Source: a virus. Taken from it: DNA of 24,709 nucleotides. Positions 12,677-21,667 of the stretch are shown piece after piece (the first letter of the stretch is position 1; each line of letters opens with the position of its first letter). Both the position numbers and the translations under genes were made by a program. The notes under the pieces are model-generated. The model was not told the origin of the DNA. It saw only the letters and a list, made by a program, of their open reading frames with translations, and did not search any database. The stretch is taken from the IMG/VR virus record IMGVR_UViG_3300032116_001251, positions 1-24,709 of that record; one strand, 5' to 3'.

Positions 12677-15061
12677 ATGCCTTGGCCCGTCCATCCGACC
12701 GGCTTCTTTGGGGCTAGGGGCGACTCAGATACCTACCGCATTGAGCGTAGCCTGCGGTTTAATGACAATGATTCCGCATATTTATCAAGAACTTTTGGAT
12801 CTCCTACTGATGGCAAAAAGGCAACATTTTCATTATGGTATAAAAGGGGAAATCTTGGTGGTTCATTAAGTTCTTATGGTGGTTGTGTTTTTTCTTCAAG
12901 CACGCAAAATTTTATTAGTGTAGGAGGAAATGCGGCAAGCGGGTCTGACGAGATTGAACTTTGGTATGGGAATGCTGTATTGGTAAGATCAAATGGAAAG
13001 TTTAGAGATCCTTCTGCTTGGTATCATTTGGTTATAGTTTTAGACTCTACGCAAGCAACGGCTGCAAATCGTTGCAGAATTTATCTTAATGGATCAGAAA
13101 TAACTTCTTGGGCAACCGATTCAAGAACAAACATCACGCAAAATAGTAATCTTAACTATACAGCAAATGGAAGCAATTGCTTGATTAGTGGATATAGCCT
13201 TGTTTCAAATTATGGATATTTTGATGGGTATTTAGCTGAATATTATTTGATTGACGGTCAGGCATTATCACCATCCAGTTTCGGCGAAACCGATGCCATC
13301 ACAGGACGCTGGAAGGCAAGGGCATACGGCGGGACTTATGGTAATAATGGATTTTATCTTTCATTCAAAGATAACACCTCCACCACCACCCTTGGCTATG
13401 ATGATGCAGGATCAAATGATTGGACGCTAAACAATTTTTCGGTCACCGCAGGCACGGGAAACGACAGCCTTGTGGATAGCCCGACGAATTATGGGACGGA
13501 TACTGGAGTAGGTGGCAATGTGCGCGGGAACTATTGTACGCTTTCAGCAATTGATTTTGCGGCAGGAGCTAGCGGCTTTACACTTACCGATGGAAATTTA
13601 AGATATTCAAAGAGTGGAGACAGCGGAAACTCAAGAATAAAAGGGACCACATTTGTTGGATCTGGAAAGTACTACTGGGAGTACAATATAGGCAGCGTTG
13701 GAGCCGCTGGACTTGTAGTTGGGATTGCTTCAACGCAATATAAAATTGGAACTGTAAATGACACTCCATATAGAGGATATAATGCAAATGGTAATAAGGC
13801 TTCTGGAGCAACCGCAACATCATATGGTTCTTCGTATACAGCAAATGATGTGATTGGACTTGCTGTTGATATTGACGCTGGGACGCTTGTTTTTTACAAA
13901 AACGGAACATCACAGGGAACAGCTTTCACAGACATTGCTGGATCTCAATGGACTGCATTTATTCAGGGTGAGGGTGTTGTTAATTGCAACTTCGGCCAAC
14001 GCACTTTCGCCTACGCCGCTCCAACAGGTTTCAAAACTCTCTGCACCCAGAACCTACCCCAGCCAACGATCCAAAAGCCGAATAAGTATATGGATGCCTT
14101 GACCTACACCGGCACCGGCGCATCCAATGCCATCTCCAGCCTTGGCTTCAGCCCGGATCTGGTGTGGATTAAAAATCGCGGGACGACGACAGACCACGCG
14201 CTTTACGACACCACAAGAGGAACGCAGGCGCAAATTTCCAGTAACAGCACTGCGGTAGAGGTTACTAGCTCAAGCGGTCTTACTGCATTTGATTCTGCTG
14301 GATTCACTATTGGCACAAGCAGCTTGGTCAACACAAGCGGAACGCAATATGTTGCTTGGTCTTGGGATGCGGGCTCAACCACTTCAACCAACACGTCCGG
14401 CTCAATAGCCAGCACGGTTAGAGCGAATCAACAAACTGGGTTTAGTGTTGTGAGTTTTACTGCAACCGGTGCAAATTCAACTGTTGGTCATGGCTTGGGA
14501 GTTTCACCAAAAATGATTATTACAAAACCAAGAAATAACGCAAATGATTGGTATGTGTACCATGAGGGATCTGGTGCAAATAAATATCTTGTATTAAACT
14601 CAACAACCGGAGCAATTACTGATAATTTAATATGGCAAAATACTTCTCCAACATCTTCAGTATTTTATATTGGTAGCGGAGGATTCCCTAATAATTGGAC
14701 AGAGATCGCCTACTGTTTCTCCGAAATCGAAGGTTACTCCAAGTTTGGAAGCTACACCGGCAACGGTTCGGCAGACGGGCCTTTTGTGTGGTGTGGTTTT
14801 AGGCCGAGATTTTTTTTATGGAAAAGATATAATACAACCGGGGCTTGGAACATTCTTGATACAGCAAGAGATACATTCAATCTTTCCGGCAAAGCTTTAT
14901 TCCCGCATCTATCAAATGCAGAGTTTTCTGGTTCTGTCATGGATATAAATTCAAATGGAGTTAAGCTTAGGGATTCATCAGCAGATAATAACGCAAGCGG
15001 CGGAACCTACATCTTCGCAGCCTTCGCCGAATCACCCTTCAAATACGCCAGAGCAAGATAG
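12677..15061 (+). CDS. Large adhesin: LamG-like, SPRY-like and three repeat domains
   Basis: A multi-domain, 794-residue protein, probably the receptor-binding fibre or spike. Residues about 25-205 form a LamG/concanavalin-like domain (RSLRFNDNDSAYLSRTFGS, then FSLWYKRGN, YHLVIVLD, CRIYLNGSEI, GYLAEYYLIDG). Residues about 305-440 look like a SPRY domain (GKYYWEYNIGS, GLAVDIDAGTLVFYKNG, FGQRTFAYAAPTGFK). Then three copies of a 'YTGxGxxN...GFxPdlvWiK.R....W..yD..RG' domain follow at about 473-586, 587-685 and 686-794. All are glycan- or surface-binding-type folds. No catalytic motif is seen. AT content jumps inside the gene, suggesting domain shuffling. The ATG has no clear ribosome site and follows the previous stop by 5 nt. 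Confidence 0.8.
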   Translation: MPWPVHPTGFFGARGDSDTYRIERSLRFNDNDSAYLSRTFGSPTDGKKATFSLWYKRGNLGGSLSSYGGCVFSSSTQNFISVGGNAASGSDEIELWYGNAVLVRSNGKFRDPSAWYHLVIVLDSTQATAANRCRIYLNGSEITSWATDSRTNITQNSNLNYTANGSNCLISGYSLVSNYGYFDGYLAEYYLIDGQALSPSSFGETDAITGRWKARAYGGTYGNNGFYLSFKDNTSTTTLGYDDAGSNDWTLNNFSVTAGTGNDSLVDSPTNYGTDTGVGGNVRGNYCTLSAIDFAAGASGFTLTDGNLRYSKSGDSGNSRIKGTTFVGSGKYYWEYNIGSVGAAGLVVGIASTQYKIGTVNDTPYRGYNANGNKASGATATSYGSSYTANDVIGLAVDIDAGTLVFYKNGTSQGTAFTDIAGSQWTAFIQGEGVVNCNFGQRTFAYAAPTGFKTLCTQNLPQPTIQKPNKYMDALTYTGTGASNAISSLGFSPDLVWIKNRGTTTDHALYDTTRGTQAQISSNSTAVEVTSSSGLTAFDSAGFTIGTSSLVNTSGTQYVAWSWDAGSTTSTNTSGSIASTVRANQQTGFSVVSFTATGANSTVGHGLGVSPKMIITKPRNNANDWYVYHEGSGANKYLVLNSTTGAITDNLIWQNTSPTSSVFYIGSGGFPNNWTEIAYCFSEIEGYSKFGSYTGNGSADGPFVWCGFRPRFFLWKRYNTTGAWNILDTARDTFNLSGKALFPHLSNAEFSGSVMDINSNGVKLRDSSADNNASGGTYIFAAFAESPFKYARAR

Positions 15062-15069
15062 GAGACCAT

Positions 15070-15333
15070 ATGTGGATCACATCAACCAATAACATCATCC
15101 GCCAACCCCAAGGCATCCGCATCGGCGATGTCAACCATCCGGCCAGCATCTTCTGGTGCTGGAGCAAGGAACAGCTTGCCCAGATAGGGGTCAAGCCCTA
15201 CCACCCAGCCAGCGTACCCGCTGGCGAAAGGGTCACAGGCGCGTATACTGAGGAGGTGGATGGCGAGGTGTACGAGCGTTTTAACACCGAGCCGATCCCG
15301 CAACCCGAGGAGCCAGTAAATGACCCTGTCTGA
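15070..15333 (+). CDS. Small companion of the large adhesin, possible fibre assembly protein
   Basis: This 87-residue protein has AGGAGA about 5 nt upstream. It reads RQPQGIRIGDVNHPASIFWC, WSKEQLAQIGVKPYHPASVP, then EEVDGEVYERFNTEPIPQPE. The 'WS-x-E-x-L-x-x-IGVKP' element with a following acidic DGEVYxRF motif recurs in small proteins next to phage fibre genes, some thought to be assembly chaperones. It overlaps the next gene by 14 nt, so translation is coupled to the neck gene. The role is inferred from context. Confidence 0.6.
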   Translation: MWITSTNNIIRQPQGIRIGDVNHPASIFWCWSKEQLAQIGVKPYHPASVPAGERVTGAYTEEVDGEVYERFNTEPIPQPEEPVNDPV

Positions 15334-16018
15334 AATAGCCCAATACGCCGGTGAGAAGGTCGGAAAGACCGACTCCGAAACGCTGACCTTCCTCCAGAAA
15401 GCCGCAAGCTTGGCTTACCGCCGGGTCTGGAACTTTGCCCCGTGGCGCGAGACTGTCACAAGTTCTACCTATTCGGTTGGAACCAACCGTACCATCACGC
15501 TTGGAACCAACGTGGAGACTCCGCTCTCCGTATCCTATGACCAATCCGAAGTTGAACCCATCGACCTTGCCACCATCATCAGTCAAGACGCTGATCTGCT
15601 CGAAGACACCCGCACGGGTACTCCGGTGCTGTATCACTTTACTGGTAGAAATACTAGCGGAATTGCACAGCTTGATCTGTATCCGCGATTGGAAACTGCT
15701 GGGACGATAAGCCTGCGCGTGGTGGAGAAGCTGAAATGCCTAACCCGCACAAACATTGTCGTGGATTTTCCGCCGACCACTCAGGCGCTTGACGACGAGC
15801 TTCGCCTGCCGCACGTTCATCAGGTCGTTCTTTCCCTGACCCATGCGGACGCGCTGGAGCGTGAGCGCCAGTATGCCAAGGCCCAGACCGTTGTGCAGAC
15901 TGCCAACGCCGATCTTGCGGCGATGGCTAACTACGAGCTTTCGCAGGTTGGCGGGATCAAACAGATAACGCCGTCAAGCTTGGGCGATCTTTCCATCGAG
16001 GAAATCTCGTCCTCCTAA
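15320..16018 (+). CDS. Head-tail adaptor-like neck protein
   Basis: The 232-residue protein begins with a helix (MTLSEIAQYAGEKVGKTDSE, TFLQKAASLAYRRVWNFAPW), has a central beta domain, and ends with long helices (LPHVHQVVLSLTHADALERE, KAQTVVQTANADLAAMANYE). A helix-beta-helix design, with 'ADALERERQYAKAQ' in the C-terminal helix, fits adaptors that join the portal ring to the tail tube. It comes directly before the nozzle-like gene, and GAGGAG lies 8 nt before its ATG, inside the upstream gene. No enzymatic motif is present. It could be a T7 gp11-type gatekeeper, but this is inference from layout and fold pattern. Confidence 0.6.
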   Translation: MTLSEIAQYAGEKVGKTDSETLTFLQKAASLAYRRVWNFAPWRETVTSSTYSVGTNRTITLGTNVETPLSVSYDQSEVEPIDLATIISQDADLLEDTRTGTPVLYHFTGRNTSGIAQLDLYPRLETAGTISLRVVEKLKCLTRTNIVVDFPPTTQALDDELRLPHVHQVVLSLTHADALERERQYAKAQTVVQTANADLAAMANYELSQVGGIKQITPSSLGDLSIEEISSS

Positions 16019-17871
16019 TGCCATACTACTCGGACAACCTCGACGACCTATTGGCGTTTGACGGCATCCGCAGTTTTGCGGGTGGTCAAGCCAGCGGTCT
16101 GCAATCAGACCTGCTTGCTGCCAATCAGGTGCAGGAGATGTACAACATGACCCTGTCGCCCAAGGGTAGTCTTGAAACTCGTTTGGGCGCAGAGGCGTTT
16201 TGCTCCACGGCCACAAGCGAGCTTGGCTCAATTGGAGGCTTTCGCTTCTTTGACACGGCGCAGTACGAACAGGTTGTCACAATCACGCAGGGCAGGCTTT
16301 ACACGATTGACTCCAACGGCAACGCCGACCTGCACCCGCCGGACGAAACTTGGAGTCAGGTCAACCGCACCTTTGGAAGCGAAGTGCAATTTTGGGCGGA
16401 CGGGTTTTCTGAAGACATTGACGTTAAGATTTCGATGGCGCAGTTCAATGACAAGATGTATATGGCCGACGCCAACGGCGACCTGTTCTATTGGGATGGT
16501 CAGATTGCCCAGAGGCAGGGTGGCAAAGTAAGGGCGATTACGGTTACGACCGGAGGATCGAACTACACAAGCGCAACCGCCATTGTGACCGGGCCAAGCT
16601 GGGGTGGATCTTTGCCAACGCTGACAACCACGGTGGCCGGAGGAGCCGTTACCGGCGTGGTTGTGGTTGACGGTGGGTCTGGGTACTCGGCAACACCCAC
16701 GGTGACAATCGTGGGCGATGGCTCCGGGGCAACGGCAACGGCAACGGTTAGTCCGCCACCTCAAAACTTGCGTTTGCTTATTAATACCGGCAACCGCCTG
16801 TTTGCGGTTGGTTCTGGCGCATACAGAAACACGCTTTACGCTTCCGATATTTTGGATGCCTCCATTTGGGATGCGTCAAACTCAATCATTGTAAACGCTG
16901 ACGATGGCGATGAAATCACGGCCATTGTCCAGTACTACCAGAATCGAATCATTGTTTTCAAGAAACGCCGAATCTTTCAGGTCACAATCCCGCCGGATGC
17001 TACATCCGGGGCGGATTGGACGGTTGAGCTTATCTCAAACAATGTTGGATGCGTTGCCGAGCAGACAGCCGTACAGGTTAGTTCCGACATCTTTTTCCTT
17101 GCCGATGATGGAATTAGATCGCTGGTAAGGTCTGCTGCCGACGACTTCACCTCGGTTGGCTTGCCAATTTCCGAGGTGGTCAAGGATGTCATTCAGTCAA
17201 TCAACACGGCGGAGATTGGGATTGCGTCCGCCCTGTTCTATGACAACCGCTACTTCCTAGCTATTCCAACCGAGGCCAACGACTACAACGATACGCTTTT
17301 GGTGTACAATACGGTTCTAAACGCTTTCGAAGGTACTTGGTCGCCGCAGGTTATGCAGTTTACCCTGAGCAACTTTGACGGCGAGGGCGTGCGTGCCTTA
17401 GGCAAGGCAACAAATGGTGTGATTTTAAGATATAACGGTCATAAAAATCCTTCACAAGTCACCTCCGCAGATTATCAGGATGCAGGAGTCAGCTATCAGT
17501 CCTATGTCCGCACGAAGGATTTCGACTTTGGCGATCCGTTTGCAGAGAAACACGGCAGTCACTTTGAGGTGGTTTTTGACGACTCATTTTCTACCGACAC
17601 GACCATCTCCATTCAACGGGATATAGACGTTGGCGATATTGATGTTCAGCCAAATCTAAACCCATCCAGCGCGGCCTTAACGCTTGAGTTCCAGTTGCCG
17701 GCAGTGTTGCCATCTTCGGTAAAGAAGAGGATTGCCAGCGATCTCAGGGCATACCAAAAATGGCGCCTTCTGAATATCAAGATTACAAGCGCGGCAAATA
17801 AACTCGCCATCCGCCAAATCACGGCTGCGGCCAACCCAGACACTATAGAGGTTCAGAAGAACATTTCATGA
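16018..17871 (+). CDS. Tail tube / nozzle-like protein
   Basis: This 617-residue beta-rich protein is likely the tail nozzle that extends the adaptor. The N-terminus contains FAGGQASGLQSDLLAANQVQ, then YNMTLSPKGSLETRLGAEAF, a pattern 'GG..S......L..NQ...M.N....P.G.L.TR.G' common to propeller-like nozzle proteins, followed by blades such as NRLFAVGSGAYRNTLYASDI and DNRYFLAIPTEAND. Residues about 168-245 hold a Gly/Thr/Val-rich insert (VVVVDGGSGYSATPTVTIVG with GSGATATATV) of a repeat type also found in bacterial surface proteins. It starts by TAATG overlap with the adaptor gene and ends with ATGA overlap. The role is inferred from motif and order. Confidence 0.72.
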   Translation: MPYYSDNLDDLLAFDGIRSFAGGQASGLQSDLLAANQVQEMYNMTLSPKGSLETRLGAEAFCSTATSELGSIGGFRFFDTAQYEQVVTITQGRLYTIDSNGNADLHPPDETWSQVNRTFGSEVQFWADGFSEDIDVKISMAQFNDKMYMADANGDLFYWDGQIAQRQGGKVRAITVTTGGSNYTSATAIVTGPSWGGSLPTLTTTVAGGAVTGVVVVDGGSGYSATPTVTIVGDGSGATATATVSPPPQNLRLLINTGNRLFAVGSGAYRNTLYASDILDASIWDASNSIIVNADDGDEITAIVQYYQNRIIVFKKRRIFQVTIPPDATSGADWTVELISNNVGCVAEQTAVQVSSDIFFLADDGIRSLVRSAADDFTSVGLPISEVVKDVIQSINTAEIGIASALFYDNRYFLAIPTEANDYNDTLLVYNTVLNAFEGTWSPQVMQFTLSNFDGEGVRALGKATNGVILRYNGHKNPSQVTSADYQDAGVSYQSYVRTKDFDFGDPFAEKHGSHFEVVFDDSFSTDTTISIQRDIDVGDIDVQPNLNPSSAALTLEFQLPAVLPSSVKKRIASDLRAYQKWRLLNIKITSAANKLAIRQITAAANPDTIEVQKNIS

Positions 17872-18257
17872 CGGCGGTAGAGTTTATCGAGGCTTCCGGC
17901 GTGCCGGAGTCAATGTGGCCCAACTTTAGGGAGTGGTTTAACTGGCATTCCGAGCGTGGTTTGGTAGGTGTAGCCAAGGATGGGGATGAGGTGGCTGGGG
18001 TAGCCATTGCTAGGTGCATTAAGGGCATGGAAGCCCCTGAGCCTTATGAACATGACGAAGCGGGAGAGAGTGTATTCGTTGACTTGACCGTATGCTCAAT
18101 TGATGGTAAAACTAACCCCCTGAGCCGCAAGGCTCTCAAATGCCTGCTGAGTATACTTTGGGATAGATTCGGTCCGCGCAGGAGGATCACCTTTAAGCGC
18201 AACGGTACATACAAGGAGTACGACTACTACAATTTTATGCGAAAGGCACTAAGCTAA
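17868..18257 (+). CDS. GNAT-like small protein
   Basis: The 129-residue protein starts by ATGA overlap. It has a beta-strand then GVAIARCI, FVDLTVCSIDGKTNPLSRKA and LKCLLSILWDRFGPRRRITF, ending in NGTYKEYDYYNFMRKALS. This strand-helix order with a 'FVDLTV' strand and a basic helix is like small GNAT-fold proteins encoded next to phage internal virion genes. The acetyl-CoA pyrophosphate loop (Q/RxxGxG/A) is not clear, so it may be inactive. It could modify a virion protein or serve as a structural piece. Two other genes with stop-start overlaps flank it. Confidence 0.5.
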   Translation: MTAVEFIEASGVPESMWPNFREWFNWHSERGLVGVAKDGDEVAGVAIARCIKGMEAPEPYEHDEAGESVFVDLTVCSIDGKTNPLSRKALKCLLSILWDRFGPRRRITFKRNGTYKEYDYYNFMRKALS

Positions 18258-18811
18258 TGGGCGGCGGACCATCCATCCCGGCGCCTCCTCCCCCTCCCGA
18301 CCCCATGAAGTCGGCGCAGGCTAATGCGCTATTTTATCGTTCCTCGCTCGAAACCTACATTGAAAAGGCGCCGGACATCGCTGCCTTGGAAAATGCGCTT
18401 CGGATCAAGTACCAGCCCGAGCAACGCCAGCTAGAGCGTCAATTGCAGGCATCCGACCAGTTGGCTCAGGTGCAGGCTGGCTTACAAATCGAGCGCCAGT
18501 ACGGACCGCAGCGTACGCTTGAATCACTTCGCCGGCAGTACGAATATAGCCCGCAGGCTTTTGCACTGAACCGTGCGCTTGGCGATCAGTACACCCGCCA
18601 GTTCGAGCGTCTCTATGGATCTACTCCGTACGGAAGCGTCGAACCGCAGGTTATGATGGGCGGTGGAGGGGTTCCTGCCGCGAGCTACACACCGGGAATT
18701 ACTCCTGCCATCGGAGCGCCTGCGTTCAGCACGAATATTGAAGATGTGATCGCAAGGAACGAGGCGGCGAAGAAGATTACCACGGAAAAATACAAGAAGG
18801 GCGAGATTTAG
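18257..18811 (+). CDS. Internal virion protein A
   Basis: The 184-residue protein starts with a Gly/Pro-rich leader (MGGGPSIPAPPPPPDPMKSA), seen at the N-terminus of small ejection proteins of several short-tailed phages. Then a long Gln/Arg/Leu-rich helical region follows (residues about 50-125: LRIKYQPEQRQLERQLQASD, RTLESLRRQYEYSPQAFAL) and a Gly/Pro linker with a short basic helix (EAAKKITTEKYKKGEI). It would sit inside the capsid above the portal and be released with DNA. It is linked by TAATG to the GNAT-like gene. Function is inferred from position and composition. Confidence 0.62.
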   Translation: MGGGPSIPAPPPPPDPMKSAQANALFYRSSLETYIEKAPDIAALENALRIKYQPEQRQLERQLQASDQLAQVQAGLQIERQYGPQRTLESLRRQYEYSPQAFALNRALGDQYTRQFERLYGSTPYGSVEPQVMMGGGGVPAASYTPGITPAIGAPAFSTNIEDVIARNEAAKKITTEKYKKGEI

Positions 18812-18812
18812 T

Positions 18813-20390
18813 ATGGCAGCGATAGGCAAATACGGTCCCACGCCAAGAGAGCGAGAGATAAACGCCATGAACTCTCTTGTAAGATATAAATTAAACGACG
18901 ATGGAACGGTTGAGACTATAACCCCTCCAGAGCGAAACGGAGGGTCAAGAAATTATACTCTTGGCTATGCGGCATCAACTCCTTCCGTAAATGCATACAA
19001 AAAAGCCGTTAAGGGCGATAATGTATTTAAGACGCTTTTAGAGGCACAGAATGCTGCATCAAAACAACAAAACCAGCAGAGTGCAAAATTAAGGGAAACT
19101 TACGAACAACAGCTGGCGGATCTCGCAAACCGAGAGGGGCAGTATAATACACTTGCAGACCAAATCGCTGGCCTTACCGGAGGGGTGCGTCGCGGTGGAG
19201 GAACAGACTTGAACCAAGCACTTACTCAACTTAGCTCTGGCAGGAACTACGGCGCTTCCGATCTTGGAACGAAACTTAACTTCCAAGTCTCCGACCAACA
19301 GATTTTGGACGACTACAATTCTACCCGCCTCGGCCGGCTGAACCGCATTGTCGAAGACGGAACCGCCCAGATCGCCGGCATTCAAAGTCGGCTTGCGGCC
19401 TCAGAAGAATTGCTGGCTGGTTTGCCGTCAGGCGATCCTCGACGTACGTCCGCCAAGGTTTCCATCGACCAGTTAAAATCAGACCTTGCCAGCGTGCAGG
19501 GTGCGGTTACCAAGGCGAGCGAGCAGGTAAAGAATTACAAGCCTATCACCGCTGATAGCGAAGATGGCCTGAAAGAAATCACGTCCTTCCGCGAATTTGT
19601 CAAGCTGCCCGAAGAGCGCGCTGGCGAACAACTCAGGCAAATCGACCCAGAATCCTACAAGACCGCAGTTGGTCTCGGACAACGCTATCGTCAGCTTGCG
19701 ACGGAAGAGTTGCCTGCGACGACGACTCCGCAGACCGAGCAACTACGCAACACTATCGAGCAGGAAGCACTTAACCAGCTTCGCCTTGGCTCGACCTTGG
19801 GAGCCGAGGAAAGGCGTGGATACGAACAGGCCGTGCGTGCCGCCCAGACCGCCCGTGGCAACATCTTCGGCCTTGGACCGGCAGTGCAGGAAGCGGCGCA
19901 GTTGGGTGCCGCCGGGGAACAACGCAAGCTTGCGCGTTACGGGGCGGCGCAGCAGTTCTTAGCTTCCGGCGAAACGACCGGAGGCGCTTTGCAACGCGAT
20001 CTTGCCTTCCGCGATGCTCTCACCCGCGAACGTCTTGGCGCTGCTTCCGGCTTCTTGGCGGGTGGCCCAAGCTTGGCAAACCTCGCCCAGCAGCGCATCG
20101 GCCAACAACAGGCGCAGTTCCAGAACTATATCAACGCAAACGTGGCCCAACCCGGGCAGTTCAACGTGCAGGCCAATCAGGTTCCGTTCTATCAGACCGC
20201 AAGCCCTGAGATTCCGGTTCAGCTTGCTGGCAATGCGGCCAGCATCTATAACACGATGCAGAATGCGCAAGCGAGCATGTATGGATCTCAGGTCGGTGCG
20301 ATTGCCAGCACCTACACAAGTCCGTTCCAAGCCTTCGGGCAGGTTGCTTCTGGTATTGGTAGCATGCTGACGCCGTTCAAGATGTCCTAA
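18813..20390 (+). CDS. Internal virion protein B (Ala/Gln-rich, helical)
   Basis: The 525-residue protein is rich in Ala, Gln, Leu and Arg and mostly helical, with coiled-coil-like stretches such as residues about 75-105 (KQQNQQSAKLRETYEQQLAD) and 187-235. There is a Gln-rich segment NIFGLGPAVQEAAQLGAAGE and a C-terminal Tyr/Gln/Ala tract. The first 140 codons are AT-rich; from about 19250 codon use becomes GC-rich like the neighbours, suggesting two parts of different origin. No signal peptide or enzyme motif is evident. It would be part of the ejection core. The ATG is 1 nt after the previous stop. Confidence 0.65.
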   Translation: MAAIGKYGPTPREREINAMNSLVRYKLNDDGTVETITPPERNGGSRNYTLGYAASTPSVNAYKKAVKGDNVFKTLLEAQNAASKQQNQQSAKLRETYEQQLADLANREGQYNTLADQIAGLTGGVRRGGGTDLNQALTQLSSGRNYGASDLGTKLNFQVSDQQILDDYNSTRLGRLNRIVEDGTAQIAGIQSRLAASEELLAGLPSGDPRRTSAKVSIDQLKSDLASVQGAVTKASEQVKNYKPITADSEDGLKEITSFREFVKLPEERAGEQLRQIDPESYKTAVGLGQRYRQLATEELPATTTPQTEQLRNTIEQEALNQLRLGSTLGAEERRGYEQAVRAAQTARGNIFGLGPAVQEAAQLGAAGEQRKLARYGAAQQFLASGETTGGALQRDLAFRDALTRERLGAASGFLAGGPSLANLAQQRIGQQQAQFQNYINANVAQPGQFNVQANQVPFYQTASPEIPVQLAGNAASIYNTMQNAQASMYGSQVGAIASTYTSPFQAFGQVASGIGSMLTPFKMS

Positions 20391-20394
20391 TATC

Positions 20395-21666
20395 ATGGCC
20401 GACAGAATCTCATACGGACCCATTACGCTCTACGAGAGCGACGCGTATAAGGCTAGGAAGCAGGCAGAGCTAGAAAAAGACATGCTCGAAAGGGAGCAGG
20501 CTGCGCTTAATCTTATGGAGGCGCGTCGCAAAGACCCCGAGTATCAAATCCAACGCGCAGGCGAGCTTGCGCAAAGGTCTTTGGAAGTTGAGCAGGATTT
20601 GGCATCGCAGCGCGGTCTGGCCGAAAGGCTAGGAACACGCGCTGCCAATGTTCGGGCTGCTGCAACTCCGTTACCGGCCGGTTCTGCTGGCCCGGTCATG
20701 CCGGAGGATCTTGCGATCTCAACCGGGCAACAGTTGCTCGAACAGCAGGATTTAGCCCGCGCCCGTGTGGCGCGTATTGGCGGCGAGCTTGAGGCAATTC
20801 GCAAGCAGCGCGAGGGTCTTGAGGGATCGGTTAATCTTGGGGAATTCTACGGCTCCGCTCCGGCAAGCGATACAACCTCGGTAGCCAAAAGGCGTTATCA
20901 GGAGACGACCAAGTTGCTTGGCGACCTTGACGCGGACATTAAGAATTCGCGCACGCCGGAAGAGGCTTCTGCCAAGGCGGCGGCCGCCAAGGAAATCAAG
21001 CCTTGGTTTAACCTCCAAACCAAGCGCGAGCTTGATAATACGCTAAAGGTTCGTGGGCTAGATGGATTCGCGCCAGACACGGCAATCGCAAAGGACATGC
21101 GCGAAAGAACCGCAGGGATGGTTAACTCGGTAAGCCAAATCAACGCCCTGCTTGCGCTTGGAGATGAAGCCGACAGGATCAAGCGAGAACTTCCGTCCAA
21201 TCTTCAGGGCCAAGCATTGTTGCGCGTACAGCGTCGCGCTGATCTGATCAGAACTCCTCTCGTCGCAAGCTTGCGCGTTCCTCTTACCGGTGGCGGTCAG
21301 TTGAGCGATGCAGAGCGCGAATTCTTGCAGGCAGCCGTTGCCAACCCGACCGACTTTATTAACTTTGCCTCAAGAGACAGGCTTATCGAACTTAGCCGAG
21401 TTGTAAAGCGCGACTTTACCACAAGGGCAAGGGCTGCTGGATTTAATGTAAACAGCCTGCAACCAGTGTTTGACGCATACTCCGACCCAGAAGATATCGA
21501 CGTTGCCGGACCGAAAATAACTCTTGCCGCCCCAGAGGCCGCCGGCGAAACAAGACGTGCGCCTGCAATGCCATCATTTGATAGCGAAGAGGCAGCCAGA
21601 GCGGCCGGATACAAAGACGGTGATTTGGTTAATATCGGTGGAGTAATGGGAACACTGGAGCCGTAA
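20395..21666 (+). CDS. Internal virion protein C (coiled coil)
   Basis: The 423-residue protein has a long coiled coil at the start (residues about 18-45 and 58-75: YKARKQAELEKDMLEREQAA), an Ala/Pro linker, a second helix pair near residue 120, and a C-terminal helical domain (TTRARAAGFNVNSLQPVFDA). The last 50 residues include FDSEEAARAAGYKDGDLVNI with a 'GDLVNIGGVMG' end resembling a small capping domain. It lacks catalytic motifs and belongs to the same ejection block by order, composition and close spacing (5 nt). Confidence 0.62.
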   Translation: MADRISYGPITLYESDAYKARKQAELEKDMLEREQAALNLMEARRKDPEYQIQRAGELAQRSLEVEQDLASQRGLAERLGTRAANVRAAATPLPAGSAGPVMPEDLAISTGQQLLEQQDLARARVARIGGELEAIRKQREGLEGSVNLGEFYGSAPASDTTSVAKRRYQETTKLLGDLDADIKNSRTPEEASAKAAAAKEIKPWFNLQTKRELDNTLKVRGLDGFAPDTAIAKDMRERTAGMVNSVSQINALLALGDEADRIKRELPSNLQGQALLRVQRRADLIRTPLVASLRVPLTGGGQLSDAEREFLQAAVANPTDFINFASRDRLIELSRVVKRDFTTRARAAGFNVNSLQPVFDAYSDPEDIDVAGPKITLAAPEAAGETRRAPAMPSFDSEEAARAAGYKDGDLVNIGGVMGTLEP

Positions 21667-21667
21667 G

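Noticed and set aside
12677-15061. Diversity-generating retroelement target in the adhesin
   Set aside because: No reverse transcriptase gene and no template/variable repeat pair was found in the window.
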